Shown: one piece after another, positions 1 to 11,646 of the stretch
Layout of the letters: every line of letters starts with the position of its first letter
Numbering within the stretch: the first letter of the stretch is position 1
Origin: Vanilla planifolia
Taxonomy: Eukaryota; Streptophyta; Magnoliopsida; Asparagales; Orchidaceae
Reading direction: 5' to 3'
Assembly (NCBI GenBank): GCA_023846275.1
Contig: CM043865.1
Coordinates: forward strand, 32,874,412-32,938,411
DNA length: 64,000 nt
Notes under the pieces: generated by a model
What the model saw: only the letters and a program-made list of their open reading frames with translations
The model's database searches: none
What the model was told of the DNA's origin: nothing
Translations under genes and position numbers: made by a program

Positions 1-2500
1 CTTAGATAGATTGATTGCATAGTAGAGGCCGATTGCCATGCATTTGGCGCATGCAATTTGTAGATTTTATTTGTTGGGGCAAACTTGGAGGCTTTGTGTA
101 GGATTCTTGTCTTAAGAAAGGCTAGATAAGGAGTATTAGTGAGAGACTAATGGGAAGAATAAAATGTGTTATAGATAATGATGAGAATAAATATAAGAGC
201 AAATTGAGAGTAATCTAACTTAGTACTTGTCTGCAACGAGTAAGAAAAAGTTGGCGATGTGAGCATTATCCAAAAAGATAAGTAGTGAGAGAGTTAGCAA
301 TTAGTTCTAAATGTTTCACCCAAATATAATAAAAAATTAAAAAAAAGAACATTAGAATTTATCATGAAAATATACTTAAAAGATAAAAATCATATATGTG
401 ATGAGTCTTAAATTACCTACTAATTTGATAATATTGTTCCTAACACAAAAAAAATTATTTTAGCCAAATAGTCAAATTAAGCTTGTAAACATGTAAGACT
501 CTTAATGGGATTCAATGTTTTGATTTTTTATATGATTTAACCCTCCCTTTTTAGAGAAAAAAGTAATATAATAAAACAATAATTTTTATGATCTATCTTC
601 CTTGGTACACAATGTCTTCCTTGAACTTTCAAGGTGATTGACGACATGCTAATCACACATTTTTAAGAAATTTTGATCTTTAATATTTGTTAGATATTCA
701 TAATTTTTAATAATAATTCTCTTAACATAAAATATGTTGATATCAATTAGATGCATTATAATTATAAAAATAAATCAACTATTCAATTTGTTATCATTTT
801 ATTATGCTCTTAAATTGATACTACAATCTCTATAGCAATTACCATATCATGATCACAAACCCATAATCTATAGTTTTGTATACCATATGCACTTGTACAA
901 TTTTTGCGTATCTAACTTTTATATTGTACTTCCAACATGTAATACTCATAGTCACCTTCTACGCTTAACTTTGAATTGTCTTTTTATTTACAATACAATT
1001 TGTATGATAAATAAATAACCATTATTCCAAGTAGTACACAATACTTGAACAATTAATTCTTTTTTTTATTTATTTAATACTATGTTTTTGAAGTTATGTT
1101 TGCATAAAATTATTATCCACCTTTCATTTTCAACTTGGATTAAAAACTTAATTGTCTCTTCAACTAGTGGTGATGATTCACATAGGTGTTGATGCTTGCT
1201 ATAGACCCATTGGTTTAATTCATTTGGGTTTTGTTTGTTTTGATGGTAAGTAAATACAATGAGATTAGAATATAATAATAATAATAAAATTGATTTATCA
1301 ATGACATACAATTATAATGTTATGATATTTGATAAACTAAAATTTTATTATAATTTTTGAAATAAAATAGTTTTATAATTATTTTTATTTTTGATAATTT
1401 AAGATTTTTATTATTTTTTAAATTAAGAGTGAGTTGGGTATGTTTCTTGTGATTGGAAAATGTTTGTTTGGCTTGAAAGATTTTGTCAAGATGTGGTTTG
1501 GTGAGCTTTGAAATGATGTGATGGTGAAAACTAATAAACAAACAGAGCTTTGGTGTTGATCAAACATATCTATGCTTAATACAAGTCATAATCATTAGGG
1601 CAATAGTTTGAATTCAGCGACATGGTTGTGGGCTTTTCCTACATAAAAAAAAAAATGAAACCACTTGCTCCAATTGTTAATTTTACGCTTCGGATTTGGT
1701 AAATTGAAGGAAAATCGTCTTCATTGTAAACGGTCAATCTCTTTTTGTTCAATTTTTTTTAATTCTCCACAAGCCTTTTCTTTTGTTATCAGAAGAAAAA
1801 GAAAAAAAAATGTGAGCTTCACCTTATAATATGATCATCCTTGACATCATTTTTAAAAAATAAAGACAAAAATACATCGTCCTCAAGCTGTGTGTATGAT
1901 GGTGAGATATGAGCTTTGATAAAGATTTGATGGCAACCCTGCAGGTACACAGGCGACGAGAGAGAGAGAGAGAATAAGAGAAAGAGAAGCTAAACCCATT
2001 TGACTTAGGCTAAAGCATGCGGACATCCCCACGAGACAGAGCGCTGTGTCTTCCCTTTCCCTTTCGCTCTCCTTTACCTCTTTTTCTTCGTCCGGAGAGG
2101 AAAAGCGATTCTCCACTCCACCAAAGGGAAATAAGATAGATAAAACTGTATTAATATATTTACGAGAAGACTGCTCTGCTGCAGCTTGCTTTAACTTTTC
2201 TTCCTTGCTGTCAGCGGCCGATCCGTAATCGGTAATTAAGAAGGTCCTAATCATATCCGGTACCTTCTTGTTTTAGGCTTCCTTTGTTATTTATATTATC
2301 CATGTCAATAATAGTAGAATTAGATCTGTGTGAGAAGTTAACGTAACGTCAAATCGATCTCCAATCAACCTGGCCAAGTTGGGTAATCCTTCGAATTTCC
2401 TGTGTCTTTGATCTGAATGATACTTAATTCAAGTGATTATACAGAATTAGATGTGAAGAAATGTTGACTCTTTATTTTTTTTAAGTAAAATACAACTAAA
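1..2500. other. AT-rich intergenic DNA left of the F-box gene
   Basis: I find no gene here. The stretch is strongly AT-rich, with many stops in all frames and only short chance reading frames. Near 1265-1285 there is a short AAT run. From about 1950 a GA-rich tract begins on the + strand, and from about 2045 to 2090 a CT-rich tract. Such pyrimidine-rich DNA is common near plant promoters, so the right-hand part may be distal promoter of the F-box gene. That is inference. Confidence 0.5.
1957..1990. repeat. GA-rich simple repeat
   Basis: A run of GAGAGA units followed by imperfect GA-rich sequence is directly visible. It is a microsatellite-type tract. A CT-rich stretch about 60 bases further right gives the region a purine/pyrimidine asymmetry. 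Nothing else can be said. Confidence 0.7.
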
Positions 2501-2639
2501 ATTTAGAGGAAACCAAAGGGAATCCAATGATGAGTTGATACCCAACGCTCTTCCCTGTTGTGTCCCAGTTCTCAATACACAGGAAAGTAAAGCAGCAGAT
2601 AGTATTTTTTTAAAGCTCGACGGAGGAAATAATACTCTG

Positions 2640-3463
2640 TTTCAGGCACTCCCCCCGTGGGCTGAGCAGATCAATGTCAGCGTCTGGTCACATGTGCCTC
2701 TCTCTTTCTATCTCTATCTGTTTCTTTCTCTTTCCATCTCTATTTCTCTCGCACCTTTTTCTCGTTCATCAAGTTCTCCATATTGGCTGGGGTCTCGAGT
2801 CTTGTCTATTTGGGGATTTTTTTACCCCCAACCGCAGCTTCTTCTCTGCGTCAACGCAGATAAAAAAGGGGCTCTAAACGAAGTTTCCTCTCCACAGCTA
2901 TCCCACTATTTCTTCTCTTCGCTTCCCTTTCCTCCGCCCTCCTCTCCAGCTTCCTGTCGAACCCATCTTACCATTTATAAGGTGGGCAAGCCGTTGTCTT
3001 CAGCTTGCTCTGTCTCCAGCTCCCATACTATCAGGTTGCTTCCCGTTTCTATACTCCTACCCCTTCTTTCGTCTTTGTTTTTTGTCGTCTGGTTCTTTTC
3101 TTGCCATTTGCTTTTGGATTGGAGTTTTTCATGGCGAACCTATTTGATGAAGGGATGTTTTTTTCCTAAGCTTTAAGCCATAAAAAGAGCTCTTTTAAGA
3201 GAAAGGTGGCCCTGCAATGCTGCAATGCTTCGATTTAATGAATTTGATTAACCTTCTTTGTTGTTTTTTAACTGCCCGACTTATTTGTCTTCTATTTTCT
3301 GTAGTCTTTCTCTGATAGAATGCTTATTTATTTTTATGCAATGGTGATTACTTGTTCAATGATTAAAACATGGTTTTCTGGCCGAAATGAGAATTGCAGA
3401 ACCCAATTCCCTTTTTTTTTTTTTTTCTGATCATCTGCAGATCCTTCATTTCTTTGCTTGCAG
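2640..3463 (+). promoter_or_regulatory. Promoter and 5' UTR of the F-box gene, with a likely 5' UTR intron
   Basis: CT-rich DNA (about 2695-2765) precedes a TATA-like TTTATAAGG near 2972. A strong splice acceptor, a T-rich tract ending TTGCAG, abuts the F-box start codon at 3464. A donor-like CAG/GTTGCTT lies at about 3033. This suggests a short non-coding first exon near 3000-3032 and a 5' UTR intron of roughly 430 bases. The acceptor is clear. The donor and transcription start are guesses without cDNA. Open frames in this block have no family resemblance and look like CT-tract artefacts. Confidence 0.4.
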
Positions 3464-4669
3464 ATGGAGAAGAACGATCGTCTGCTAAATGGGAGTTCAA
3501 AAAAGAGGAAACCCTCTGAAGAGGATCGATCAATCCTTCCATTTCCTTTCGAGGAACTCACCCAAGACATGCTTGAGAAGGTCCTGTCATGGCTCCCCAC
3601 CTCAAGCTTCCTCCGTACGCGTTCAGTGTGCAAAAGATGGAGCTCCGTCGCCTCCTCGCCGACCTTCCTCGCCGCCTGTTCGCAGGTCCCCTCCCGCCAT
3701 CCCTGCTTCTTAATGGTCGATCAACACCTCAGCCACTCCGTCATCTTTGATACCAGCGAAGGGAATTGGAAAAATCTCCACCATCTCTCCCATTTCAACC
3801 AAACCAACCACCCTAATTCCATACCCGTCGCTTCCCACGGTGGTCTTCTCTGCTTCCGCGACCACGTCGGCGGATTCTCGGTGTGCAATCCCATCACCGG
3901 AGCCCGCCGCAGTCTCCCCTGCATCCTACTTACCGGGCCCCTTCTCGCGGTTTCCATGACCTCGCTTAACAAGACCATCTCTTCCTCTTCCTTTCGAATC
4001 GTGTTGGTCACCGGAGAATTCTCCAATCTCTCCTTCACCACCTTCAACTCCGCCACAAACCGGTGGGAGGAAGAGGTGACGTTAGCCAGAAAAGAGGGTT
4101 ATTCCCATGAAGAAGACAGGGTGTTCTTCCTCAGCAAATCCGGCGAGGTGGTGGCCGCCGACATGCAGAGGAGCCCATCCAAGGAATTCTCCTCCGTCCT
4201 ATCGGCCGACGAAAAGGTCATCTTTTTCCTCAGCCACTCGGGCACCGTCGTGGCCTGCGACATGGCGAAGAGGCTATTCCTCGAGTACCCGAGGCTTCTC
4301 CCCGTCGGGTCTGAGTACTCCATCGATGTGATTGTCTCCAAGGGGGAGATGATGGTCGTCGTGCTCGCCGAGTTCCTCGAGACCGCCAGCCTCCGAATAT
4401 GGAGATTCTCCGGCGGATCGTGGAGGCAGGTGGCCGCCATGCCACCTGCGATTTCGCACGAGTTCTATGGGAAGAAGGCCGACATAAACTGTGTTGGGTC
4501 TGGAGACGTGATCCTTGTGTGTCTAAGCTCCATTGAGATTAGCAGATCTGTGATCTATAATGTGGCGTCAAGTGAATGGGTTGAGCTTCCAAAGTGTGTT
4601 GTGGAAGGGGAGATCAAAGAGTTTGTTTCTGCCCTTTCCTTTGAACCAAGAGTAGAGGTTTCTGTGTGA
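3464..4669 (+). CDS. F-box protein (substrate receptor of an SCF ubiquitin ligase)
   Basis: This single-exon gene encodes 401 residues starting MEKNDRLL. The ATG at 3464 directly follows a splice acceptor; the frame runs two codons further left, but only through a TTG. Residues about 13-16 are a basic patch (KKRK). Residues about 30-72 form the F-box, with the LP..FLR.RSVCKRW pattern typical of plant F-boxes, which binds the SKP1/ASK adaptor of an SCF E3 ligase. The remainder (about 80-401) has the spaced aromatic and Gly pattern of kelch/F-box-associated beta-propellers, including GGLLCF, VCNPITG, a repeated FFLS..G.VVA.DM segment and a final VIYNVASSEW blade. This part would select the target protein, which I cannot name. 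Codon use is GC-rich, like the pectinesterase next door and unlike the genes in the right half. I am sure of the F-box class but not of the subfamily. Confidence 0.88.
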   Translation: MEKNDRLLNGSSKKRKPSEEDRSILPFPFEELTQDMLEKVLSWLPTSSFLRTRSVCKRWSSVASSPTFLAACSQVPSRHPCFLMVDQHLSHSVIFDTSEGNWKNLHHLSHFNQTNHPNSIPVASHGGLLCFRDHVGGFSVCNPITGARRSLPCILLTGPLLAVSMTSLNKTISSSSFRIVLVTGEFSNLSFTTFNSATNRWEEEVTLARKEGYSHEEDRVFFLSKSGEVVAADMQRSPSKEFSSVLSADEKVIFFLSHSGTVVACDMAKRLFLEYPRLLPVGSEYSIDVIVSKGEMMVVVLAEFLETASLRIWRFSGGSWRQVAAMPPAISHEFYGKKADINCVGSGDVILVCLSSIEISRSVIYNVASSEWVELPKCVVEGEIKEFVSALSFEPRVEVSV

Positions 4670-5380
4670 TTGACTATTGATTGCTGTTTCTTCTTCTCAA
4701 TCTGCATTTGGTATGTTTGATTCAAGAAGATGTTTTGTGTGGTTTTGGTTATCTTCTTTATGTGGACCAGGAAATAAGTGGAATCTGAGAAAGGGAGCAC
4801 TCAGCTTAAAGTGTGGGAAGAATGGGAGCACCACTAAGAAGAGGGCATTTGTAGTCTTCGAAGCCATGAGTAGAGTCCATGTTGGATGGACATTGTTGCC
4901 TCTTCACCAACTGGGCGAAAGGCTACACTTTGAAGGCATGGTATCATCTTCAAAAGAAATGGTGGTCGTTTCATGTGGTATTATATGCATTATGTATTGT
5001 GGATTGATGAGTGTATGGTGGGGACAAGTGGTGGAAGAGAGACTGTGGAGCAATGCATCCTATCCGATCCACGGCATAGATGAATCATTCTCGTGATCTC
5101 TGTTTGGTTTGATAATTGGAGCGTACAAGTTTTGTAGCCGTGTTTCCAGTTAACAGCTGTTAGACTTTTTATGAAGAGTTAAATGTAATGTTAAAGGTAT
5201 GTATATTTAACTCTCAACCAACAAGTCTAATCATTAACGGAAGAGCAAACTTAAGCCGCATTTCCTAATTCAGAACCAAAGTTTTGATTTTGTCCTCTGG
5301 AATCATTCCATGATGCGTGCTTGAAGAAGAAGGCGAAAAAGGAAGAAGATGAAGAAGTGGAAGAAAAGGGCACTGTTTGA
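4670..5380. other. Convergent gap: 3' ends of the F-box and pectinesterase genes
   Basis: This 711-base gap lies between two genes that point at each other, so it should hold both 3' UTRs. A + strand frame of 139 codons begins seven bases after the F-box stop. It shows no recognisable domain and I treat it as chance. No poly(A) site could be fixed with confidence. Confidence 0.5.
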
Positions 5381-7589
5381 TCAGTTGTACAGTCCATAGC
5401 GCACGGGAATGGTGGCGCCTCTCTTGATGTTGATCCACTTGTTCCCCTGTATGAACCTCGCCACTGTGTACTTTTCCGCTGTCTTCTTCTTCAAAAGTTT
5501 CACACCGGGCCACTTGACCCGGCCGGTGAAGTTCGCACCAGGCCCGGTGTTGTTGTACTCGCCGTAAAAAAGCGTCTTCAGCCCAAATTCCCCTTCCCAC
5601 GGCAGGTAACCGTCGGCGTGCACCGCGTTGGCAATTTCCGACTCCAAGATGACGTGCCTTGCGTACTCCTTCCACGGTCGGCCGAGATAGCTCCGGATCT
5701 TGCCCTGCACCGGAACGAGCTTGTCGTCGGCGATGATCTTGCACTTGTGGAGAACAAAACCAGTGGTCTCGTGCCGATCGGTCCGGCCGTGGGCGAGGAC
5801 TATGTTCTGCTGGTTGTCTAGCGGGCGGCGGAGGACCATCAGACAGTTCTGGAACACTGCGGCAGAGTCGCCAAAGATGAAGTCCACCGTGCCGGAGATG
5901 ACGCAGCTCCGGTAAAACTGCCGCTTCGCCTGCGCGTACAGCGTGTCCTGGTAACCCTCGAACCGGCATTCGAAGAAGACCGACTGATCCGATTGAACCC
6001 GGATCGCCACGGCCTGGTGCTTCGCCGCCCCGGCGGTGTTCCGAATCCCTAACCCGATTCCCATGAAATTGTCGCCGGAAACCACTTCGTTCACATAGTC
6101 ATCTCCGTTATTAGACTTCGTCAAAAAAAAAAAAATTTTTTTTATATAAGAAATCCGCTCTTTTTGACTTACCAAAGGTAGCTGTCAGGAAAGTCCTCAC
6201 GCCATCAACGAAATTCTTCCTTCCGGTGATGATAGTCTTCGTCCCGCCGTCGCCGAAGATGGTCACGTTCTGCATCTTCTTCGTCACATTTACCGTCTCC
6301 TTATATATCCCCTCTTTCACATAAATCACATACCTAATAATCCATTGGTCAAAAATCAATTTTGATTAACTAATTATATATACAAATTTTATTTATTTCA
6401 ATATAGAAAAACATTTAACAAACCTTCCACTATACTTATTTGGCATCTTTGCCAAAGCCTTGGAGATTGTCTTATAATCCCCACTCCCATCTTTTGCCAC
6501 TGTTACATTGGGCTTAAGCTTGATGTCAACTTGCTTAAGCTCCCTCCTTTGCTCCTCCCCGAGCCACGAGGGGAATCCCTCCTCATCCAACTTCTGTAAA
6601 TCATCAACCAATCCATCATGGCTCGTTATTGTCCTTTTTGTTAGTAGCTTTCGACCATTAAAGGAAAGCTCGGGGATGTTAAGCACATCAAGAAAGTTGG
6701 CTAGATCCCCAACAATGGCAAGGGAGTTGCTTGTTAGTTCTTGAGAAGCATTGAGGGTCTTTCGCAACTTATTCTTGAGGTCTCCTTCTGGAAAGCCATC
6801 GATACAAGTCTGTTGATAAGACATGACAGAACTTAGCCATGCACGGATGTCACGGGACCTCTCTGGTAAGTGTTCGAGACCAGCATCAACGATGCTATTT
6901 AGAGATCGATGGATCTCATCTTTAGAGTCTTCGAACAATTGGCGACAATCTTCCACTGCATCGCGGACCCGTGGATCCTTGTCGCCAAAGAGACGGGTGT
7001 GAGAGAAGGCATTACTTATCTACAATTGAGTAAATATTATTTGTTATTAATTATAAAATTTATAACATTTAAAGACAACTTTATCAATATCATCATTATA
7101 ATATAAAAAAAATTTAATCTCTAATTTCTAATCCTTAATCATAAAAACAAACTAGATCATATCATTTTTTTTTTATATTTAAGCATATGATTTCTTAAAA
7201 AAAATAGTTCTTTTATCGTCTTTTTGGGTCATTACCTCGTCAAGGATGACGGCAATGGCAGCCTTCAGAAGCTCTTTAGGGTCGGTGGTGTTCTGCTTGA
7301 CCATCTTGTTGAGGCTCGAGACGCAGGTTTCTTTATAATCGGTGGACTCGCAGAGCATCTGCACCGACTTCGCCGTAGTGTGGAGCTGCGCAGCATCAGC
7401 GGTGGCGAGGTTCGTCGAGGGGTTGTCCTTCTCCGGGCTATAGAGCGCGCATGCCGTGCCGACGACGGCGAGGAGGAGGACGACGGAGGCGGCGGTGCCG
7501 GTGATCTGCATTTTCCTACGACGCTTCCTGTCTTCCTCGTCTCTACGCCTGTCTTGGGACACGGCGCCGGGGCCTTGGAAGGTGGCCAT
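5381..7589 (-). CDS. Pectinesterase with N-terminal pectinesterase-inhibitor domain (type-I PME)
   Basis: Four exons read leftward: 7589-7236, 7019-6424, 6333-6173 and 6084-5381, giving 604 residues with phases that close exactly. The enzyme removes methyl esters from cell-wall homogalacturonan. Residues about 28-48 form a signal-anchor. Residues about 65-225 are the inhibitor (PMEI) domain, with paired cysteines. RKLL at about 241-244 matches the subtilase cleavage site that frees the enzyme. The catalytic domain starts near 285 and keeps Q394 (QAVAIR), Q416 and D417 (YQDTLY), D438 (TVDFIFG), and R506 and W508 (LGRPW). These match the active-site set known for plant PMEs, including the spacing, so the enzyme should be active. 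The last acceptor was chosen at 6085 because TATFVVSGDNF then aligns with the family; two other AGs lie within 50 bases. The start at 7589 has a good context (GCCATGG). The exact PME subgroup is not assigned. Confidence 0.9.
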
Positions 7590-7860
7590 GGCCGGAAAGG
7601 GATCGAGTTGGAATAGAGAGAAAAATAGAGAGAGAAATTGATCGATATATGAAGACCTCCTCTTCTCTCTCGGGCGTGGCCGGGAGGCCGGAGGAAGAAG
7701 GAGGTGGCTGAGGTGGAGGAAAAGAGAGGCCTGTGGGGCTTTTATTCATATCCATGGCCGGAGATGTCCCATGGACGCGAGTGATTCTAGCTTCCGCGGC
7801 TTTTACTCTGGGGGAAACGGTAGGTTTTCGACCGTTGCTCCACTTTTTGCCGCCTTATAA
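7590..7860 (-). promoter_or_regulatory. 5' UTR and proximal promoter of the pectinesterase gene
   Basis: Reading the minus strand, a GAATAAAAGCC element lies near 7740-7750 and could serve as a TATA-like box. It is followed by a CT-rich leader of about 110-150 bases that leads into the start codon at 7589. The placement is inference from composition and spacing. Confidence 0.3.
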
Positions 7861-9366
7861 GCACAAGCTCGCATACATGGACGGAACTACCCTTGAACAA
7901 ACCTGAAGCTTAGGGGTATTGGTGGAAAACGATTTAATCGGAAGACGGAAATGGTCATTTGACCCTACAATCCAGGAGAGAGACTATCGATCGCCGTGTC
8001 GATGTCGTGTTTGCCAATTTGGTAAAACCTGTTTAACCACCCGATATTTATTGTAGTAACCGATTATTTTCATTAATTTTTTTCCTCGTTTATGGACACG
8101 TCAACGATGGGCGATAGTAGAGCCTCTAGTGCAATCAAGGTACTAAAAGGGTTAGTGCTTGGAATAGGCTGGTCTTCATCGAGTGGCTGGCGGGCGATGT
8201 CAGTGCGTGAGATCGGATGGATGTATTGATCGAGTTTAGGAGGTTGGCGTGAGTTTCGTTCGTGAAAATGGCATGGATGTGAGGTAGTCGTAGTCTTTTG
8301 GCCAGTAGAGGATAATTGAGCTACATGAAGTTAACCTGATAATAAATGGGAGTCATGATTATCATTGGGAGGTTGGAGATGGACATTGCAAGAGAGGGTA
8401 CATTCAGTCAAGGAGATCGGGTAATTAACATTAATAAGGGTGACAATTGATTGGCATTGGTTAGTATAATGATTGAGTGGTGATGAGGAAGTTGTAAGAT
8501 GGCGAGAGGCACAATGGTGATAGTAGACCAAGGACCAACCGAAAGGGATGTCAATGGTGAGCAATGAGGAGCAAGGAGGATTAGTTAAGCAACACTATAT
8601 CGAGCAACTAGAAGTGCTACGATAACAGTGGAACAAGAAGACAATGAATAGATGAAAGAGGAAAATCATTGGATGACAATCTAGATAAGAAAAATGTCAA
8701 CATAGACATTCTTAAAAATTTTCACATATGAATGTATGTACCAAAATATTTTAACAATCTACAACATTTGTATTAACTAAAAAAATAAACATAACCTACT
8801 TAGCTAAAAAACTAATAAAATAATGAAAAAGATACCAATAAAAGATATTGTAAGAGATTGGCATTGGAATAAAATAAGAAATAATTTTAGGTCTCATGAA
8901 TAACTCATTATATTTCAATTACTTAAAATAAATTTAATAATATTTTCTTCATTATCTTCATCTATTATATTATTTTATGTTCTAAATTTTATATTATATT
9001 TTGATGTGTTCTTATCTGTATAATATTTTTTGTATAATTAAGTTGTATGTAAAACAGGAGATGATAAAATGATGTTAGAGCCCTTTTAAAGTGATTGAGG
9101 ATTTTACGAGCGAGAAGACTAATGCTAACATTCACATTTCATTCATGCATAGAGTTATATATATTATCTTTTATTAAAATATTTTTAATATATGTATATG
9201 TGAAATTGTTAGAATATAAATAAAGAGTAATAAAAAAAGATAATTAGAGTAGAATTTTAGATCAAAATAGAGAAAAGAGGAGATAATTGGCTAAGAAGTA
9301 ATAGTAGTGCATCTAAAGCAAATTGTAGAAGAGGAAAAAGTAAAAAAACAATTTAGAAAGTTGAAT
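7861..9366. other. Intergenic DNA without a recognisable gene
   Basis: The first few hundred bases have moderate GC, then the sequence becomes AT-rich. Short frames exist but none shows a domain, codon bias or splice structure. I see nothing to annotate. Confidence 0.5.
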
Positions 9367-9724
9367 GATAGCACATCATAAACAGGAATCAATGTTAATA
9401 CATATGTAATGGTATGTAAGATGAAGGCACTAGATGTTCTTCCTATGGGAAATGACATTGAGATAAGTGTTGGCTTGATAGAAAAAGACAACAAAATGTT
9501 TTGTATGTAGAGTTTTTGGTCATATAACTAAAGTTTTTTCTTAGGATAACACATCATAAACAAGAATTAGTGTTAATACATATGTTATGGTATCTAAGAT
9601 AAAGGCACTTAGACGTTCTCCCTATGGGAAATGACATTGAGAGAAGTGTTGGGTTGACAGAAAAAGACAACAAAATATTTTTTATGTGGAGTTTTTGGTC
9701 ATATAACTAAAGTTTTTTTCTCGA
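9367..9724. repeat. Tandem duplication, two copies of about 178 bp
   Basis: Two adjacent copies start at 9367 and 9545. Both open with GATA(A/G)CACATCATAAACA and share the blocks CCTATGGGAAATGACATTGA and TTTTTGGTCATATAACTAAAG at the same offsets. Differences are scattered substitutions and small indels, so the duplication is not recent. No gene is attached. Confidence 0.85.
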
Positions 9725-11646
9725 GTAAGCATAGATATATAATTCCTTTTCTGCATCTATAACCAAAGATAAATTAGCCTATGTTAAGAGTGATTATTGC
9801 TTCTCTATAAAGAGTAGCTAGTGTTGCAAATGTGGTACTAAGTAATGATACTTCTAGCACCTTTTGTCATAAAATTTTATGCTTATGACATTTTTTATTT
9901 GCATGAATAATATGATGCTATTCTTGTATTCTTAGTTGAATTAAATTACTTAGAGTCTAGTTTGTTATAGATATTGATGAGAAAAAGAATAAAAAATTCA
10001 TTATTTTATTATTATGATAATAAAAAGAAAATTCTTAAAGTATTATGTGAATAATACTAAGAATTATTAGAGAAAAAATTTCTTTGTTAGTTGTAAATGT
10101 TCTATTATAATACTTAAAATGTTATTAAACAAATTTTTTTTATTTTTGTTTTGAAAAAATATTATTTAAAAGACATTATTTATTACATAATAACAATATG
10201 TCAAATAACTCTTTTTGTAATAATAAACATAGTAATAAGATTATATAAAATCTAACCAGACTTTTTTGAATTTAAATGTCCAATATTGTATACAATTATA
10301 GTAGCAAAATAAATAAAACTAAGACAGGACACTATCCTTATTGTCACAATAACAATATTTACTTTGTTAAACTAAATCTTGATACATTACGTTCTAAATA
10401 AAAATCAAAATCAGCAAATGTTACATGCTTATTTTTACTTATTGTTTTTCTAAAATGTTATGATGTATATAAAAACTATCTAAAAATAAAATATGTTAAA
10501 ATAGATTGAATAAATTATCATAAATTTAATAGATAAAATTATATCATCTTCATATAAAATACCATATATTGTTAGGTCATGTCAAATGTTAGATATATAC
10601 CACAATCAATTAAATAAAAAATATGCACATTATGATATCACAATCATGTGGCTACAAAAAACATAATATAAGAAATAAATAAATAATATACATATTGCAT
10701 AAAGTAAATGTTTTGCATCCAAATTTTTCTTAACTTAAAAAGTCCCTTATACTATTCATTGTCATTGAAATTGGACATTTTTTAGCATTGTTGAATGTTT
10801 TAGCTATCCTTTTAACCAGTTTCAACTTTTACAAGTCTTATTATGTAGATCTTAAATTTCATCTCCAAAATGCTGGATTGTTTACGCTTATACTCCTAGA
10901 TAAAAATACACTTTTATAGACTCTATTCGACTGTGATTGCATATTCTCTAAGATTGATTATTTAACCCACTTCCCTTTGAACATTTGGGATACATATCCC
11001 TTTCTACAATGTTGTCTTGTAAGACCCTGCTTTACTTGTGATTTAACTTTGATCATTTTCATAATACTATTTGTCAAAATGTTGTTTGCTCATGTTGAAA
11101 ATTTGAGACAATCCTATTATCCTAAAAAAAAAAATTTATGATCCTCTAATTCCTTTGTCACATGAAACACATCCATACGTTACATAATGAATTGCATGCA
11201 AGTAATCATAAAACAAAAGCCACATATATTGATTTTATAAAGAACTACTCATCCAAAAGTTTTAAAATAATAAAATATATGCAATCATGTTTGATTATAC
11301 AAAATATTAATCATATATATAAACATCACATAGAAAGTCTACGTAAATTTTTCGAACATCTTAGTTTATAAACATCTTTGTTGTCATAACCAATTAGAAA
11401 GTAATGTATAATATCTAAACTATCATATAATAAATAATTCTATAACAAAAATATTAATACAACATCTTTCAACAAAATATAAATAATATTCTCATACAAA
11501 ATACCTCTCACAAATCTCACATAAAATAAAACACTCTCTCATATAGGGTTCTAATCTATCATCTAAAAACCTTTAGCTCTATGAATATTTGTATTCTATC
11601 TTATAATGTAAGTAATGAGTATGGTATGCTCAACAAACAAATTATT
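9725..11646. other. AT-rich intergenic DNA
   Basis: The stretch is very AT-rich with frequent stops on both strands. It may be old mobile-element DNA, but I recognise no coding or terminal motif. Confidence 0.5.

Noticed and set aside
1883..2254. Minus-strand frame of 123 codons
   Set aside because: The low-complexity protein comes from GA/CT-rich DNA, with a long Ser/Leu run and no domain.
2535..3176. Plus-strand frame of 213 codons before the F-box gene
   Set aside because: CT-rich DNA produces Ser/Leu/Pro-rich translation. The region fits a promoter and 5' UTR better.
4677..5096. Open frame of 139 codons just after the F-box stop
   Set aside because: It has no family resemblance, lies where the 3' UTR should be, and has no independent promoter or splice signal.
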